Source: Lutraria lutraria
Lineage: Eukaryota > Mollusca > Bivalvia > Venerida > Mactridae
DNA length: 64,000 nucleotides
Assembly: GCA_964023205.1 (NCBI GenBank)
Contig: OZ026835.1
Span: 8,824,414 to 8,888,413, forward strand
Reading direction: 5' to 3'
The notes below the pieces were generated by a model that worked only from the letters and a program-made list of their open reading frames with translations, was not told where the DNA came from and did no database searches. The stretch's first letter is position 1; every line of letters begins with the position of its first letter. This document shows, one piece after another, positions 63,205 through 64,000 of the stretch. Position numbers and translations under genes: made by a program.

Positions 63205-64000
63205 ATGATTAACTCTCAGTCAGTGACAGCTGTGTGGTATTATTTATGTTGTATATGTTATTTGTTGTTGTCTGAATTGATGTTTATGTTCTACATGGTC
63301 TTGTTCACAATTCAAATGTTGTTAACAAATTCTGAAAAGAAAAGTGAACAGTACAGTAAGACAACACTCGCCTCCTTAAAAAAAACTCGAAAGAAGGAAA
63401 TCACACAAAAGGCAAATCATGTGTCAAAAAATTGTAAACGTCGGGGAAACAAACATAAAGCTTCCAAGATATTTGAGACTAATAGGACAACAACAACATA
63501 TCACCCGATGGGCAAACCGGATGCAGGCACTATAGCTGAGACAAACCAGCCTTCAACAAACCCGCACGATTTGATTGGCAAATCTGATAATGAAAGTCTG
63601 CCGAGTAATTCCACAGCTTCGCAGCAACCCGCTGCCAAGCTAAATATCAGGACCAAGACCGATGCGGCCGACAAACTTGATCCTGACGCAATGCCGAAGA
63701 GTGATTATCCGAATACAACACAATGTCAACCGGAAAGCGATACAGGTGTTGATACTGAAGCAGCTACAAAGAAGTTGTTTTGGGAAGGCGAGTCTGAAAC
63801 TGATGTAGTAAGTGAGGATATTGTTGAACATTTCATCGAGAGAACAAGTGACGACCAAGTAGCAGGTAAAGGATGCGAACCCCATCTTCTTCAAGCACCA
63901 AAATATGACCAGGTCATCGGTGAACCAATATCTAATCAGGACAGAAAAGAAGACTATTCTGATTGCAAACAAATGAAATCAGTTTCCAACAAAAAACAAC
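63205..64000 (+). CDS. Open reading frame running off the window, at least 265 residues, unknown family
   Basis: The frame stays open from ATG 63205 to the last base. The in-frame TAA at 63124 has no ATG between, so 63205 is the first start; a good acceptor at 63167 means the exon may instead begin at 63168. Residues about 8-41 are hydrophobic (YYLCCICYLLLSELMFMFY), a signal anchor or signal peptide. Residues about 44-90 are Lys/Arg-rich, and the remainder is hydrophilic, rich in Asp, Glu, Thr, Ser, Asn and Pro with few Cys. Codon use is visibly GC-richer than the surrounding non-coding DNA. An internal donor-like AGCAG|GTAAAG lies at about 63863. I recognise no domain. It could be a membrane-anchored protein with a long disordered tail. 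Nothing shows it is expressed. Confidence 0.55.
   Translation, partial: MINSQSVTAVWYYLCCICYLLLSELMFMFYMVLFTIQMLLTNSEKKSEQYSKTTLASLKKTRKKEITQKANHVSKNCKRRGNKHKASKIFETNRTTTTYHPMGKPDAGTIAETNQPSTNPHDLIGKSDNESLPSNSTASQQPAAKLNIRTKTDAADKLDPDAMPKSDYPNTTQCQPESDTGVDTEAATKKLFWEGESETDVVSEDIVEHFIERTSDDQVAGKGCEPHLLQAPKYDQVIGEPISNQDRKEDYSDCKQMKSVSNKKQ

Noticed and set aside
63640..63972. 110-codon minus-strand frame at the right edge
   Set aside because: Shadow of the longer plus-strand open frame from 63205, which has better composition and a hydrophobic start.
1..64000. CRISPR arrays, operons or prokaryotic defence systems
   Set aside because: All recognised genes are intron-containing animal genes; the regular arrays are minisatellites or mobile-element cores without spacer structure.

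Overview
The window is AT-rich animal genomic DNA. Its genes are split by GT-AG introns, and it is crowded with short mobile elements. Element types known from bivalves point to a mollusc, most likely a bivalve: roughly 160-bp tandem-repeat elements of the 'pearl'/HINE kind, tRNA-derived SINEs, and many short inverted-repeat elements. The species cannot be named from the sequence.

Layout. 1-2.3 kb: two head-to-tail tandem-repeat elements. 3.2-4.2 kb (+): the last two exons of an acyl-CoA thioesterase/BAAT-like gene. 6.3-9.9 kb (-): a complete six-exon gene for a 267-residue protein I cannot name. 10.6-24.6 kb (+): complete SEC63 in 19 exons (772 residues), the J-domain partner of BiP at the ER translocon. 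29.1-49.2 kb (-): CNOT2, a CCR4-NOT deadenylase subunit, with its whole coding region in 15 constitutive exons plus two or three optional in-phase micro-exons. 49.3-63.1 kb: no recognised gene, but DNA-transposon remnants, SINE pieces and a broken non-LTR retrotransposon in two opposed halves (reverse transcriptase on -, endonuclease on +). 63.2 kb to the end (+): an open reading frame of at least 265 codons that runs off the window, with a hydrophobic N-terminus and a charged remainder of unknown family.

The unnamed gene and SEC63 are head-to-head with 732 bp between start codons, so they may share a promoter. SEC63 and CNOT2 are tail-to-tail. All exon joins listed for the unnamed gene, SEC63 and CNOT2 keep frame and use GT-AG boundaries. 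These models are hand-made from splice signals, translation and recognised protein similarity.

I found no new multi-gene system. The points most worth following are a pair of similar in-phase micro-exons in CNOT2, an intact IAP-type RING finger coding fragment lying antisense in a CNOT2 intron, the inverted LINE, several inverted-repeat element families (one copy with a clear target duplication), and the unannotated open frame at the right edge.
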